64,000 nt of DNA from an uncultured Granulosicoccaceae bacterium (GTDB taxonomy: Bacteria; Pseudomonadota; Gammaproteobacteria; Granulosicoccales; Granulosicoccaceae): assembly GCA_938007995.1 (NCBI GenBank), contig CALLLW010000023.1, positions 162,784 through 226,783 of the forward strand, written 5' to 3'. Positions 47,481 through 55,664 of the stretch are shown here, in pieces. Numbering within the stretch: position 1 is the first letter of the stretch; each line of letters starts with the position of its first letter. The notes beneath the pieces are model-generated. The model was not told the DNA's origin, ran no database searches, and saw only the letters and a program-made list of their open reading frames with translations. The position numbers and the translations under genes are program-made.

Positions 47481-48609
47481 CGATCGTCCCTATCGCAACG
47501 TCAGCCTGCGGATAGATCTGGCAGCTATCCGCCATAACCTTCACTGTGCCAGAAAACTCGCCCCGCACAGCAAAGTTATTGCAACAATAAAAGCAGATGC
47601 CTACGGGCATGGCATGATCAACGTGTTGCCGGCGTTGCATGATGCAGATGCCTTTGCAGTGGCCACACTGGAAGAGGGCGTGGCAGTACGCCGCAGTGGT
47701 GAATCGAAGCCGGTCATTGTATTGCAGGGTTTTCGTACAGAAAGCCAGCTGCATGATTGCATAGCGCTTGACCTGTGGCCGGTGCTGCACGATCAGTCGC
47801 AACTGGACATTATCGCTGATAGATCATTGCCGCGTTTATCCTGCTGGGTGAAGTTTGATACCGGTATGGCGCGCGTCGGATTCCTGCCTCGGGATGCCGC
47901 ACGGGTACATCAGTGTCTGACAAACTCATCGGTTAATGTGATTGCGGTTATGTCGCATCTTGCCAATGCCTCAAGCGTTGAGAGCCTCTCTAACGATCGT
48001 CAGCTGCGAGAGTTCAATGCGATACGCTGGCCCGATAAAGTTGATCGATCTTTGGCCAACTCGGCAGCTCTGGTCAGTCGCGCTGATATGCGCTTTGACT
48101 GGGTGCGCCCGGGCATACTGCTGTATGGTGCCAGTCCGCTGATAAATCAGGATGCCTTAGCATTTGGACTGCAGCCAGCTATGCGGGCAACCGCACCTGT
48201 TATTGCCATTCGTGAACTCACGCGTGGTCAGCGTGTTGGTTACGAAGGCCGTTATCAATGTCAAAAGAACATGAAGGTTGCGGTCATCGGTGCAGGCTAC
48301 GGAGATGGATATCCCCGCTCGGTTCCGGATGGTGCCTCAGTTATGTTGGGTAATAAGCGCTGTCAGATTGTCGGGCGGATTTCTATGGACTCTATGGTAG
48401 TAGATATCTCTCCTCTGGCTGTTCCTCCACCAATAGACTACCCGGTAACGCTATGGGGACACAGCCACTTGCTGGTTGATGAAATAGCTGAACTCGCCGG
48501 GACTATCCCCTATGAATCACTCTGTGCCATTCGTGGTCAGAGGCACTGGATTGATGCCAACACTGAGCTGAACGTGCGTAGAATTGCCGAGAATTTGTCA
48601 GCTGAGTAA
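47470..48609 (+). CDS. alr: Alanine racemase
   Basis: 379 aa. RIDLAAIRHNL and KADAYGHG (PLP lysine) at the N-terminus, FDTGMARVGF in the barrel, GRISMDSMVVDI towards the C-terminal domain. It makes D-alanine for peptidoglycan. The start is a TTG at 47470, 11 bp inside dnaB. This overlap and order match many gammaproteobacteria. radA, which often follows, is absent. Confidence 0.95.
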   Translation: MTNSDRPYRNVSLRIDLAAIRHNLHCARKLAPHSKVIATIKADAYGHGMINVLPALHDADAFAVATLEEGVAVRRSGESKPVIVLQGFRTESQLHDCIALDLWPVLHDQSQLDIIADRSLPRLSCWVKFDTGMARVGFLPRDAARVHQCLTNSSVNVIAVMSHLANASSVESLSNDRQLREFNAIRWPDKVDRSLANSAALVSRADMRFDWVRPGILLYGASPLINQDALAFGLQPAMRATAPVIAIRELTRGQRVGYEGRYQCQKNMKVAVIGAGYGDGYPRSVPDGASVMLGNKRCQIVGRISMDSMVVDISPLAVPPPIDYPVTLWGHSHLLVDEIAELAGTIPYESLCAIRGQRHWIDANTELNVRRIAENLSAE

Positions 48610-48864
48610 CGTATGTGACAATGTTTTAACGTCAATTGAAAACTTCTGTGCGATGTCTCTTATCAGCGTTTTGTGGCTGAGGTACAGTGGTGTATTCAGG
48701 CGGTTGCCTGTCCTGCCATATGGCACACCATACTTGCCGCGTGCTACAGTTGTGGCACGAAGTATGTCTCTTATCATGGTTACAATATAGAAGTCGTTGC
48801 AGCCAATATGGTGCAGCACTTAAAGGATGGGCGCACGCAGTGGGCTCTACAAGAAGACGATAAT

Positions 48865-49770
48865 ATGAAATCTATCAAGAAGGCTGTATTTCCTGTTGCG
48901 GGTATGGGTACCCGGTTTCTGCCAGCCACTAAGGCCAATCCCAAGGAAATGCTGCCAGTTGTAGACAAGCCGCTCATTCAGTACGCAGCAGAAGAAGCGG
49001 TGGCTGCCGGTATTGATACGCTGATTTTTGTCACAGGTCGTAACAAGCGTTCTATCGAAGATCACTTTGACACAGCCTATGAGCTCGAGCGTGAACTCGA
49101 AGAGCGCAACAAAGAAAAGATGCTTAAGGTAGTGCGCGAAATTCTGCCGCCTGAAGTGAATTGCGTTTTTATTCGCCAGTCTGAAGCACTGGGATTAGGG
49201 CATGCCGTTCTGTGTGCCAAGCCGGTAGTCGGTGATGAGCCGTTTGCGGTAATACTCGCTGATGATTTACTTACCTCAAACAAAAAGCCTGTCCTGTCAC
49301 AAATGGTTGATGTATTCGAATACAACAAATGTCCGGTACTTGGAGTGCTTGAAGTACCAATGGAAGAAGTGCATCAGTACGGTGTGGTAGATGCAAAGAT
49401 TTCCGGTGATCGCACTTTTGATGTATCAGGCATGGTTGAAAAGCCATCGCAGGCAGAGGCTCCATCTAACCTTGCTGTCGTGGGCCGCTATATTCTGCCA
49501 GGTAAAATATTTGATTTGCTTGAAACTCAGGAACGCGGTGCCGGTGGTGAGTATCAGCTCACTGATGCAATCGCCAGATTGCTCGACAGCCAGCGCGTGT
49601 TGGCATACAGCTTTGAAGGTAAGCGTTTTGACTGCGGTAGCAAGCTGGGTTACTTGCAGGCCCAGGTTGAATTTGCACTGGCGCATGACGAAGTCAGTAA
49701 CGAGTTCAGGGAGTACCTGCTAAGTCTTGACCTGATGCAGAGTGCACCGGCAAAAGCTGCCAACGGCTAG
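48865..49770 (+). CDS. galU: UTP-glucose-1-phosphate uridylyltransferase
   Basis: 301 aa from ATG 48865; an in-frame start at 48673 would add 64 unsupported residues. [27 protein letters not shown] is the nucleotide-binding signature and [18 protein letters not shown] follows. It makes UDP-glucose, which could feed the EPS locus and envelope glycans. AAGAAG before the start serves as ribosome binding site. A strong terminator follows 24 bp after the stop codon. Confidence 0.95.
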   Translation: MKSIKKAVFPVAGMGTRFLPATKANPKEMLPVVDKPLIQYAAEEAVAAGIDTLIFVTGRNKRSIEDHFDTAYELERELEERNKEKMLKVVREILPPEVNCVFIRQSEALGLGHAVLCAKPVVGDEPFAVILADDLLTSNKKPVLSQMVDVFEYNKCPVLGVLEVPMEEVHQYGVVDAKISGDRTFDVSGMVEKPSQAEAPSNLAVVGRYILPGKIFDLLETQERGAGGEYQLTDAIARLLDSQRVLAYSFEGKRFDCGSKLGYLQAQVEFALAHDEVSNEFREYLLSLDLMQSAPAKAANG

Positions 49771-49793
49771 TCGCTGCTCTCAATAAAGTACCC

Positions 49794-49823
49794 AAAGCCG
49801 ATCTCTAATGATCGGCTTTTTTT
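49794..49823 (+). terminator. Intrinsic terminator after galU
   Basis: AAAGCCGAT, 8-base loop, ATCGGCTTT, continuing into a run of seven T. It may also act for the convergent minus-strand gene, since the left arm begins with AAA. Confidence 0.9.
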
Positions 49824-49846
49824 ATGGGCCAGTTTATTTAGCCAGT

Positions 49847-51400
49847 TCATTTAGTCATAACATCGCGCGGCAGTTTTATATTGAACTGCTGCCGCAGTGC
49901 GTTATCTGTTGCGTCATCAATATGCTGCGGAAAATGACTACTCAATATCTGCTCAGTCCTTTTCTTCGCTTCCTCCAGTAATATCGGGCGGTTCTTCTCA
50001 ACCCATTCTTTCGGGCTGTTACGATCACCAATCTCCGGATAGAGATATTCTTTCTGCATCAGATTCATGGTTTGTTGATGACCCAGGTAATGCAGCGGGC
50101 CATCAATGCATACATCGCGCATCGTCTCTATTGAAAGCGTTTCATCGTTTACTTCAATACCTTTAACGGTACGGTTTATCGCACCCAGCATATCGTTATC
50201 AATAATATAACTTTCAAGGCAGGCACCCAGCAGACTGGCATGCATACCGGCTGATTCATAAATCAGGTTGGCACCAGAATGTGCCGCCAGGGTTACCGTA
50301 TAACCCTTTTCATAGCCCGATTGTGCATCCGGTAGTTTCGCATCAGCCATACCAGCCGCAACCCCGGTTGGCAGGTTGTAGTAGCGACCCATCTGCCCGC
50401 AGGCTGCCATTAAAATTGCCTGCTCCCCGCTGCCGCCACTCATGGCACCGGTGCGCAGATCTGAAACGAATGGCCAGGTGCCGAATATCGCCGGATGCTT
50501 TGGCGCCAGTGCGTTCACATAAACCAGACCGGCCAGTACTTCTGCCACCGCCTGTACCACGGAGCCTGCCACTGCAGCCGGGCTGGTGGCACCAGCCTGA
50601 CCGGCTGACAACAACAGCACCGGCATGCCGCCATACACAGCTGATTCAAGGCAGGCACAAGCGTCTTCTGCGAAGCGTAACGGTGGCACCACAAAACAAC
50701 AGGACATCGAGACGAACGGGCGCTCGCGCCATGCTGCTTCAGATCCTGCCACCTGGTGCAACAACTTCAGTGACTCATCAACATGTTCCGGTAACACCCA
50801 GCTGGTACCAACATGCTTGCTGGTACCGGTGATCGATGCGTACAGCGTATTCAAATCGAGCTCTGCCGGTTCGATCATGTCTCTTGCAACGATTGAACGC
50901 TGAAAGAAATGGATGTGATCACACTGGTCTACGATACGCGCAATGTCATAGAGATCTTTCAATGTTGAGTCGCGGTACTCACGTTTATCAACATCAACTA
51001 TATGTACTGCGGCGCCGGCAGTGCCGAAATACATTTTAGAATCGCTGACCTGTATATCGTGTTCCGGTGACTGGCCGCACAGGGTAAAGTCGCGTGCGCA
51101 GTTGGCAATGGTGTCTTCAACCAGTGACCGTGGAAAATGAAGCCGACCGTCCTTGTATATGCCACCGACTTTTTTAACTGCATCAACGCAAGTGGGAATT
51201 GCCTGAGACAGGCCAATATTCTCCAGTACATCCATTACCGCGTTGTTGACTTTTTCAACATCGATAGCACTCAGAGGTGCGAATCGGCCACCCGACATGC
51301 CCGGGTTTACAGCACGTTCTTCGAACGCAAGAGGTGCAGCGCGCTCGGCTTTTTTCGCGGCCCGGGCTCCACGGCGTGGTCTACGTTTGGGTTCTGTCAT
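49847..51400 (-). CDS. MttB-family methyltransferase-like protein without pyrrolysine
   Basis: 517 aa from ATG 51400, preceded by GAAGAA; a TTG further up (51478) is less likely. The protein belongs to the trimethylamine methyltransferase MttB superfamily. It contains no in-frame amber codon, so it is a non-Pyl member. Characterised non-Pyl relatives (for example MtgB) demethylate glycine betaine or other quaternary amines onto a corrinoid protein. The corrinoid partner and its activator are not near, so the substrate cannot be named. The first 25 residues are strongly basic (KRRPRRGARAAKK). It stands alone, with galU convergent. Confidence 0.85.
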   Translation of the reverse strand: MTEPKRRPRRGARAAKKAERAAPLAFEERAVNPGMSGGRFAPLSAIDVEKVNNAVMDVLENIGLSQAIPTCVDAVKKVGGIYKDGRLHFPRSLVEDTIANCARDFTLCGQSPEHDIQVSDSKMYFGTAGAAVHIVDVDKREYRDSTLKDLYDIARIVDQCDHIHFFQRSIVARDMIEPAELDLNTLYASITGTSKHVGTSWVLPEHVDESLKLLHQVAGSEAAWRERPFVSMSCCFVVPPLRFAEDACACLESAVYGGMPVLLLSAGQAGATSPAAVAGSVVQAVAEVLAGLVYVNALAPKHPAIFGTWPFVSDLRTGAMSGGSGEQAILMAACGQMGRYYNLPTGVAAGMADAKLPDAQSGYEKGYTVTLAAHSGANLIYESAGMHASLLGACLESYIIDNDMLGAINRTVKGIEVNDETLSIETMRDVCIDGPLHYLGHQQTMNLMQKEYLYPEIGDRNSPKEWVEKNRPILLEEAKKRTEQILSSHFPQHIDDATDNALRQQFNIKLPRDVMTK

Positions 51401-51626
51401 CAGTTTCTTCAGTGAGTGGCGGTGAATGGTGGCCGTTACATTACTTACTGATGACGTGATATCACGAAACCCCGTCAAGCGGGTTCCAGAAATGCGACTT
51501 CAAATGTAGTTTGGCTGCGTATTGATGATTGTTGTACCCGCACGAGGCGGCGGGTTTGAGGCAATTGCTGCCAGAATGACTGCCGCCGTTGCAGCCGCAG
51601 TTGCTGCCAGTGTTACAAGGGGGGTA

Positions 51627-51650
51627 AAGCGGCAGATGGCTCTGCCGCTT
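51627..51650 (-). terminator. Probable terminator of the FKBP gene
   Basis: Stem AAGCGGCAG / CTGCCGCTT with a 6-base loop, followed on the minus strand by TTTA. Located 30 bp after the stop codon. Confidence 0.6.
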
Positions 51651-51679
51651 CGTCTTTCAGTGTACTGTAATTCAGCTGA

Positions 51680-52339
51680 CTATTTAATTTCGAGTAGCTC
51701 GACTTCAAAAATCAACGTCGCACCTGGCCCGATTGCCTGGCCGGCGCCGCGCTCGCCGTAAGCCAGCTCTGATGGAATCACAAAGCGGTACTTACTGCCG
51801 GTGTTCATCAGCTGTAATCCTTCGGTCCAGCCGGGGATAACTCCGTTTAGCGGAAACTCGGCTGGCTGACCACGCGCAACAGAGCTGTCAAACTCGGTGC
51901 CGTCTAACAATGTGCCAACGTAATGCACGCTGACCGTGTCTGTGGCTGCAGGCTTGGGTCCGTCGCCTTCGGTGATTACTTCGTACTGCAGCCCGGATTC
52001 AGTCACCTCGACGCCATCTTTGGTCTTGTTTTCTTCCAGATATTTCTGGCCTTCAGCGGCGGCAGCTACTTGCGAAGCCTTAGCGGCTTCCTGCTCAAAT
52101 TTTTGCAGATTGGCCTGCGCTTCTTCCAGAGTGATCTGTGTTTCCTCACCTTCGTGCGCCTGGCTGAGTCCTTCGATTAAAACATCGTAATCGATGTCGC
52201 CAAATCGTTTGGTGAATCGATCACCGAGCAGCAAGCCAAGGCTGTAGCTGAGACTTTTCTGCTCGTCTTCGAGGTCTACTTCTGCATGAGCAGCAGAGCA
52301 GGCGGCAGTGATTAATGTTGCCAATAAAAGCTTTTTCAT
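51680..52339 (-). CDS. FKBP-type peptidyl-prolyl isomerase, exported (FklB/Mip type)
   Basis: 219 aa. Signal peptide MKKLLLATLITAACSAAHA. An N-terminal helical dimerisation domain (KSLSYSLGLLLGDRF, long coiled segment of Gln/Ala/Glu) leads to the FKBP domain: VSVHYVGTLLDGTEFDSSVARGQPAEFPLNGVIPGWTEGLQLM and YGERGAGQAIGPGATLIFEVELL. It speeds cis-trans isomerisation of prolines in periplasmic or outer-membrane proteins. Single-gene unit with its own terminator. Confidence 0.93.
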   Translation of the reverse strand: MKKLLLATLITAACSAAHAEVDLEDEQKSLSYSLGLLLGDRFTKRFGDIDYDVLIEGLSQAHEGEETQITLEEAQANLQKFEQEAAKASQVAAAAEGQKYLEENKTKDGVEVTESGLQYEVITEGDGPKPAATDTVSVHYVGTLLDGTEFDSSVARGQPAEFPLNGVIPGWTEGLQLMNTGSKYRFVIPSELAYGERGAGQAIGPGATLIFEVELLEIK

Positions 52340-52800
52340 GAAAATCCTGTTTATTTAGGGGAGCTTTATAGTTAAGTGGACAGCTGAAGAATCAGCAGGT
52401 TCTTGTGTGAAAGCCAGCGAAGTTTACGGCACTTGGCGTGTGATGACGCAAACCATAATAGTAGCGTTTGTGGCGATGATTGCATGAAATATCCGCACAA
52501 TTGCCCGTTACCGCTTGTTTAGTGTGGCTTCAGGGCAGTTTCTCAACCTGAACTGCCGGATTGCCGTTCGTTACACCACTACCGGCAAACAGTGTGGCAT
52601 ACAGTACGATGATTGCCGAAAGTCCCAGGCTATCACCCTAAATAAGGCAAACAATGTCTGCTTTCTCCAGCGCGCCTTGTGCTCAATATCGTGCCAGCCA
52701 AAATGCCTGGTATTCAGGCGCAAGATCAGACTGGCAAATCGTGCAGCAAGGCCGGTAACGCCCCATCTACCCCTCGACTCGGCAGAGCATCCCGTAAAAG

Positions 52801-52820
52801 GATAAGCCTGCGCATCCATC
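52801..52820. repeat. REP-like unit, partial
   Basis: GATAAGC...GCGCATCCA arms of the REP family of this island; the outer GTAGGG arm is missing. Confidence 0.55.
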
Positions 52821-52844
52821 TATCCGCCTGGTACAAAGCATCCT

Positions 52845-52875
52845 GTAGGGTGTATAAGCGGAAAGCGCATCCACC
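52845..52875. repeat. REP-like unit, complete
   Basis: GTAGGGTGTATAAGC arm, short spacer, then GCGCATCCACC. Imperfect palindrome. Confidence 0.8.
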
Positions 52876-52926
52876 ACAAGCTTCTAAAAAACGTAAACAC
52901 CAACAAATTTCCACAACACGAACAAT

Positions 52927-52957
52927 GGTCGATGCGCCTTTAGCTTATCGCCCCTAC
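52927..52957. repeat. REP-like unit, inverted orientation
   Basis: GGTCGATGCGC arm, then AGCTTATCGCCCCTAC. It is the reverse complement type of the unit at 52845 and with it forms a BIME-like pair. Confidence 0.8.
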
Positions 52958-52972
52958 GAACACAATCAAATA

Positions 52973-53491
52973 TTATTCAAAATCACAACCACGCAGACTT
53001 ACCGGCTCTGCCTCACCCCAATCAAGACTATAGACACCACGCCTTACCCACTTGTGAAATGATGAATGATTCCAGTACTTCGCAGCAGTAACGTAACCAT
53101 GTTTTACAGGGTTATAGTGAATGTAATCCATATGAGTACGCCAATCTTTGCCATCCCTTATTTGATGTTCCCAGAAACGTCTTTGCCACAAGCCATCATC
53201 ACCACCAAGATAACGCGCATGTGTCAGTTTTCCTGTAGTGAATTTCTTTATCTCTCGCCAGCGGCTTGAGAAATCAGAATCGTGTTCTGGCAATTGCCAA
53301 AGACAATGCAGATGATCAGGAAGCACCACTATCGCTTCAAGATCAAAGGGCCGCCTTACAAGCTCGCGCCTAAAGGCTTCTCTTAGAGTGGCAATGGTTT
53401 TTTCGTTATTGAAAACCGCTTTTCTTTTTTTGGTAACAACGGTGAAGAAGAAAACCCCACCTGGCTGTACTGCTCTTCGGTAATTACTCAT
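52973..53491 (-). CDS. REP-associated tyrosine transposase (RAYT)
   Basis: 172 aa Y1/HUH transposase of the IS200-like REP-associated group. PDHLHCLWQLPE contains the HUH metal-binding pair and MDYIHYNPVKHGYV the catalytic Tyr region (YIHYNPVKHG is a hallmark of RAYTs). LWQRRFWEHQIRD also matches the family. RAYTs cut and join single-stranded REP hairpins and are thought to spread them. The gene is intact and surrounded by REP units on both sides. No terminal inverted repeats, as expected for this class. Confidence 0.92.
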   Translation of the reverse strand: MSNYRRAVQPGGVFFFTVVTKKRKAVFNNEKTIATLREAFRRELVRRPFDLEAIVVLPDHLHCLWQLPEHDSDFSSRWREIKKFTTGKLTHARYLGGDDGLWQRRFWEHQIRDGKDWRTHMDYIHYNPVKHGYVTAAKYWNHSSFHKWVRRGVYSLDWGEAEPVSLRGCDFE

Positions 53492-53623
53492 GGTGAACTA
53501 CTTGTTTTACTGCTCGCGTGGATTGTGCGATTATAGAACTGCTTCAGGAGCTTCTAATTTACAGGTTGTTGGACACGGTTGTCCAGTTTGTTGGCAGATG
53601 ATAACGGCAAACAACCAAACACC

Positions 53624-53654
53624 GGTCGATGCGCCTCCAGCTTATCGCCCCTAC
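53624..53654. repeat. REP-like unit, inverted orientation
   Basis: GGTCGATGCGC, then AGCTTATCGCCCCTAC; nearly identical to the unit at 52927. Confidence 0.8.
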
Positions 53655-53702
53655 GAAAACATATAAAACCACAAGGACCCAATGTAGCCCCGAAGCCACA
53701 CC

Positions 53703-53729
53703 GTGGGGGTGTAAGCTTGCGCATCCACC
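53703..53729. repeat. REP-like unit
   Basis: GTGGGGGTGTAAGC then GCGCATCCACC; outer arm diverged. Confidence 0.7.
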
Positions 53730-53814
53730 AATGTGAAACACGTAAGACACATAAAAACGCATTATAAAGAGCAACTCTGCAAGCAAAGAATTTGTATAAA
53801 ACGTAACGTCAATC

Positions 53815-53840
53815 GGTGGATGCGCAAGCTTATTCCCCCT
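53815..53840. repeat. REP-like unit, inverted orientation
   Basis: GGTGGATGCGC then AAGCTTATTCCCCCT; pairs with the unit at 53879. Confidence 0.75.
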
Positions 53841-53846
53841 GGTGAC

Positions 53847-53911
53847 AACGGATACCTGATCACAACATTGTTTTCAACGTAGGGTGGCATAAGCTGGAAG
53901 CGCATCCACCA
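53847..53911. repeat. 65-bp direct repeat, copy 1
   Basis: Runs from AACGGATACCTGAT through the REP unit at 53879. Two mismatches against copy 2 at 54071. Confidence 0.9.
53879..53910. repeat. REP-like unit, complete
   Basis: GTAGGGTGGCATAAGC then GCGCATCCACC, inside the 65-bp direct repeat. Confidence 0.8.
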
Positions 53912-53968
53912 GAAACAGCCCGGTACACCGTGCCTGGAAGATTAAACGAGAAAGCCTTGGGCGACATT

Positions 53969-54063
53969 GGTGGATGCGCGTTGACACATTGCAAAAAATA
54001 AATACCGTACATGCGTGAACTTTAAACATATTGACCCAGGCTTGATAAGCTTATCCCCCCTAC
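53969..54063. repeat. REP-like unit apparently split by an insertion of about 67 bp
   Basis: Left part GGTGGATGCGC (from 53969) and right part AGCTTATCCCCCCTAC (to 54063) match the two halves of the inverted REP unit, separated by unrelated AT-rich sequence. Compare the intact units at 52927 and 53624. Confidence 0.55.
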
Positions 54064-54070
54064 GAGTACC

Positions 54071-54135
54071 AACGGATACCTGATTACAACATTGATTTCA
54101 ACGTAGGGTGGCATAAGCTGGAAGCGCATCCACCA
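54071..54135. repeat. 65-bp direct repeat, copy 2
   Basis: Second copy of the repeat at 53847, with two mismatches; it includes the REP unit at 54103. Confidence 0.9.
54103..54134. repeat. REP-like unit, complete
   Basis: GTAGGGTGGCATAAGC then GCGCATCCACC, identical to the unit at 53879. Confidence 0.8.
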
Positions 54136-54268
54136 ATGTACCGCACGTAAGTAACCCTATAAACGATCAGCCTTTACCGATTTTACTAACAATAGATTGA
54201 TAGTGATCTTTGCACCAACTTATATTATCAATAACCTACAGAATCATCACCAACAACTCGTGATATTG

Positions 54269-55579
54269 TTACCAGTAACTCAGCGCACCGCTATACATGT
54301 TTTCAAGATCAACCAAATTTGAGTCACGTGGTGCATTGGCTATGGCCCGCTGTTGTCTGAACGATGATTCAGCCAGCGCTTTAACATGAGACTCACCAAA
54401 ACCAACCCCTTTGAGTCCGTTTGGTATATGCGTGTCACGCATCAATTCTACCAATCGTTTAGATAATACTTCACCGGCTTCATCCGGCGTTGCACCTTTT
54501 GCATCTGCACTCAGAAACGCTGCCCCTTCAAGATGTCTCTCAGGTTCAGCAGCAGCCGTATACTTGAAGATTGAAGGCGCACTTACAATAACGCTAATAC
54601 CGTGCGGTATAAACGGTGATGCTGCCTGATAACCATCAGTGGTGATATCTTTCATTAAATGGGTAACACCGTAAGACATCGCATGAGGCAAGTGCGTACC
54701 TGAATTACCAAACGCAATACCTGCAAGCGTCGCTCCCCACATTAAATTGTCTCTTGCTTCATTATCGGTGTTGTCTGCAACACCGCGTACCAGATAACTT
54801 CCGGCGATCTCAAGTGCCTTCTGTGCACTTAAATCACTGAATGGATTAGCACCCTGTATAAGCTGGCGGGCATTGGGATCATTAACCGCTAAATGTTTGG
54901 TATAGGCGCGAGCTGTGTAGCACTCTAATGCGTGGCACAGTAAGTCAAACCCGGTTGATGCCACCACATTACCTGGCAAACTGTCGCAACACTGCGGATC
55001 AACAATCGCTTGCGTGGCGAGCAGGTGAGGACTTGCCACAACAAACTTGGTATTCAGTTCGTTTATGCGAATCACGGTAATTGATGTGCACTCACTGCCA
55101 GTGCCTGAAGTTGTGGCACAGGCAATATGTGGCAATACAGGTCCCGGTACTGGCTTGCCACCACCCACTGGTGATGCAAAGTAATCGCGGATGTTACCGC
55201 CATGCTGCGCCACCAGTAGCGCGCCCTTTGCGGTATCAATAACGCTGCCACCACCCACTGATATCACGCCATCCGGGTTTGAATCGGTCAGCATGCGTGC
55301 TGCATCTGTTACGCACTCATCATCGGGCTCGATACGAATATCAGAGAAAATACTGTATTCAATTGCCTGTTGCTTTAGTGACTGACAAACGATGTCTACC
55401 AGTGGCCCGGACTCGAGTCCCGGGTCGGTAAACAGTACAACCTTTTTAAAACCCAGCGCTTTCGCACGCTCGCCAACCTCTGCCAGTGTGCCCCTGCCAA
55501 ATGTCAGTTTAGGTATAGCAACAGTAAAGCTGTTTGCGCCGTTTTCTGTCGGTTCAAAGTATTGGCAGCCCATGCGCAC
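54269..55579 (-). CDS. Iron-containing alcohol dehydrogenase, hydroxyacid-oxoacid transhydrogenase (HOT)-like
   Basis: 436 aa Fe-ADH family enzyme. Nucleotide-binding motif GVISVGGGSVIDTAKG, then CATTSGTGSECTSITVI, and metal ligands in FDLLCHALECYTAR and the later NSGTHLPHAMSYGVTHL. Length and the inserted segment with TDGYQAASPFIPHGISV resemble mammalian ADHFE1-type transhydrogenases, which pass hydride between 4-hydroxybutyrate and 2-oxoglutarate. Other Fe-ADHs are shorter (about 380-390 aa), which supports this assignment; activity is inferred. Single gene on the minus strand. Confidence 0.8.
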   Translation of the reverse strand: MRMGCQYFEPTENGANSFTVAIPKLTFGRGTLAEVGERAKALGFKKVVLFTDPGLESGPLVDIVCQSLKQQAIEYSIFSDIRIEPDDECVTDAARMLTDSNPDGVISVGGGSVIDTAKGALLVAQHGGNIRDYFASPVGGGKPVPGPVLPHIACATTSGTGSECTSITVIRINELNTKFVVASPHLLATQAIVDPQCCDSLPGNVVASTGFDLLCHALECYTARAYTKHLAVNDPNARQLIQGANPFSDLSAQKALEIAGSYLVRGVADNTDNEARDNLMWGATLAGIAFGNSGTHLPHAMSYGVTHLMKDITTDGYQAASPFIPHGISVIVSAPSIFKYTAAAEPERHLEGAAFLSADAKGATPDEAGEVLSKRLVELMRDTHIPNGLKGVGFGESHVKALAESSFRQQRAIANAPRDSNLVDLENMYSGALSYW

Positions 55580-55664
55580 CTCCGGTTAGTGATGGCAATA
55601 GTTTACCAACACCCACAGAAATTGTACCTGCCAAATTACTTCGATATATTCAGACCATGAGTTC

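Larger units (their letters stand above)
52340..52972. other. Intergenic region with REP-like elements, 633 bp
   Basis: Upstream region of the FKBP gene, followed from about 52800 by REP-like palindromes (listed separately) that lead up to the RAYT gene. Two plus-strand ORFs of 96 and 127 codons here are not supported by any family resemblance. Confidence 0.6.
53492..54268. other. Intergenic REP island, 777 bp
   Basis: Contains seven or so REP-like units, a 65-bp direct repeat and no gene. The short ORFs here are composed of repeat sequence. Confidence 0.75.

Noticed and set aside
48653..48776. 13-bp direct repeat ATGTCTCTTATCA upstream of galU
   Set aside because: Seen twice about 110 bp apart, but too short and without further copies to support an operator call.
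50281..50832. 183-codon plus-strand ORF
   Set aside because: Antisense shadow of the MttB-like gene.
49847..51400. Pyrrolysine-containing trimethylamine methyltransferase
   Set aside because: The frame contains no internal TAG and no pyl genes are nearby.
52515..53062. Two plus-strand ORFs (96 and 127 codons) upstream of the RAYT gene
   Set aside because: Made partly of REP sequence, no family resemblance.
52801..54134. Possible CRISPR array because of repeated short units
   Set aside because: Units are palindromic, in both orientations, irregularly spaced, and flank a RAYT gene; no cas genes.
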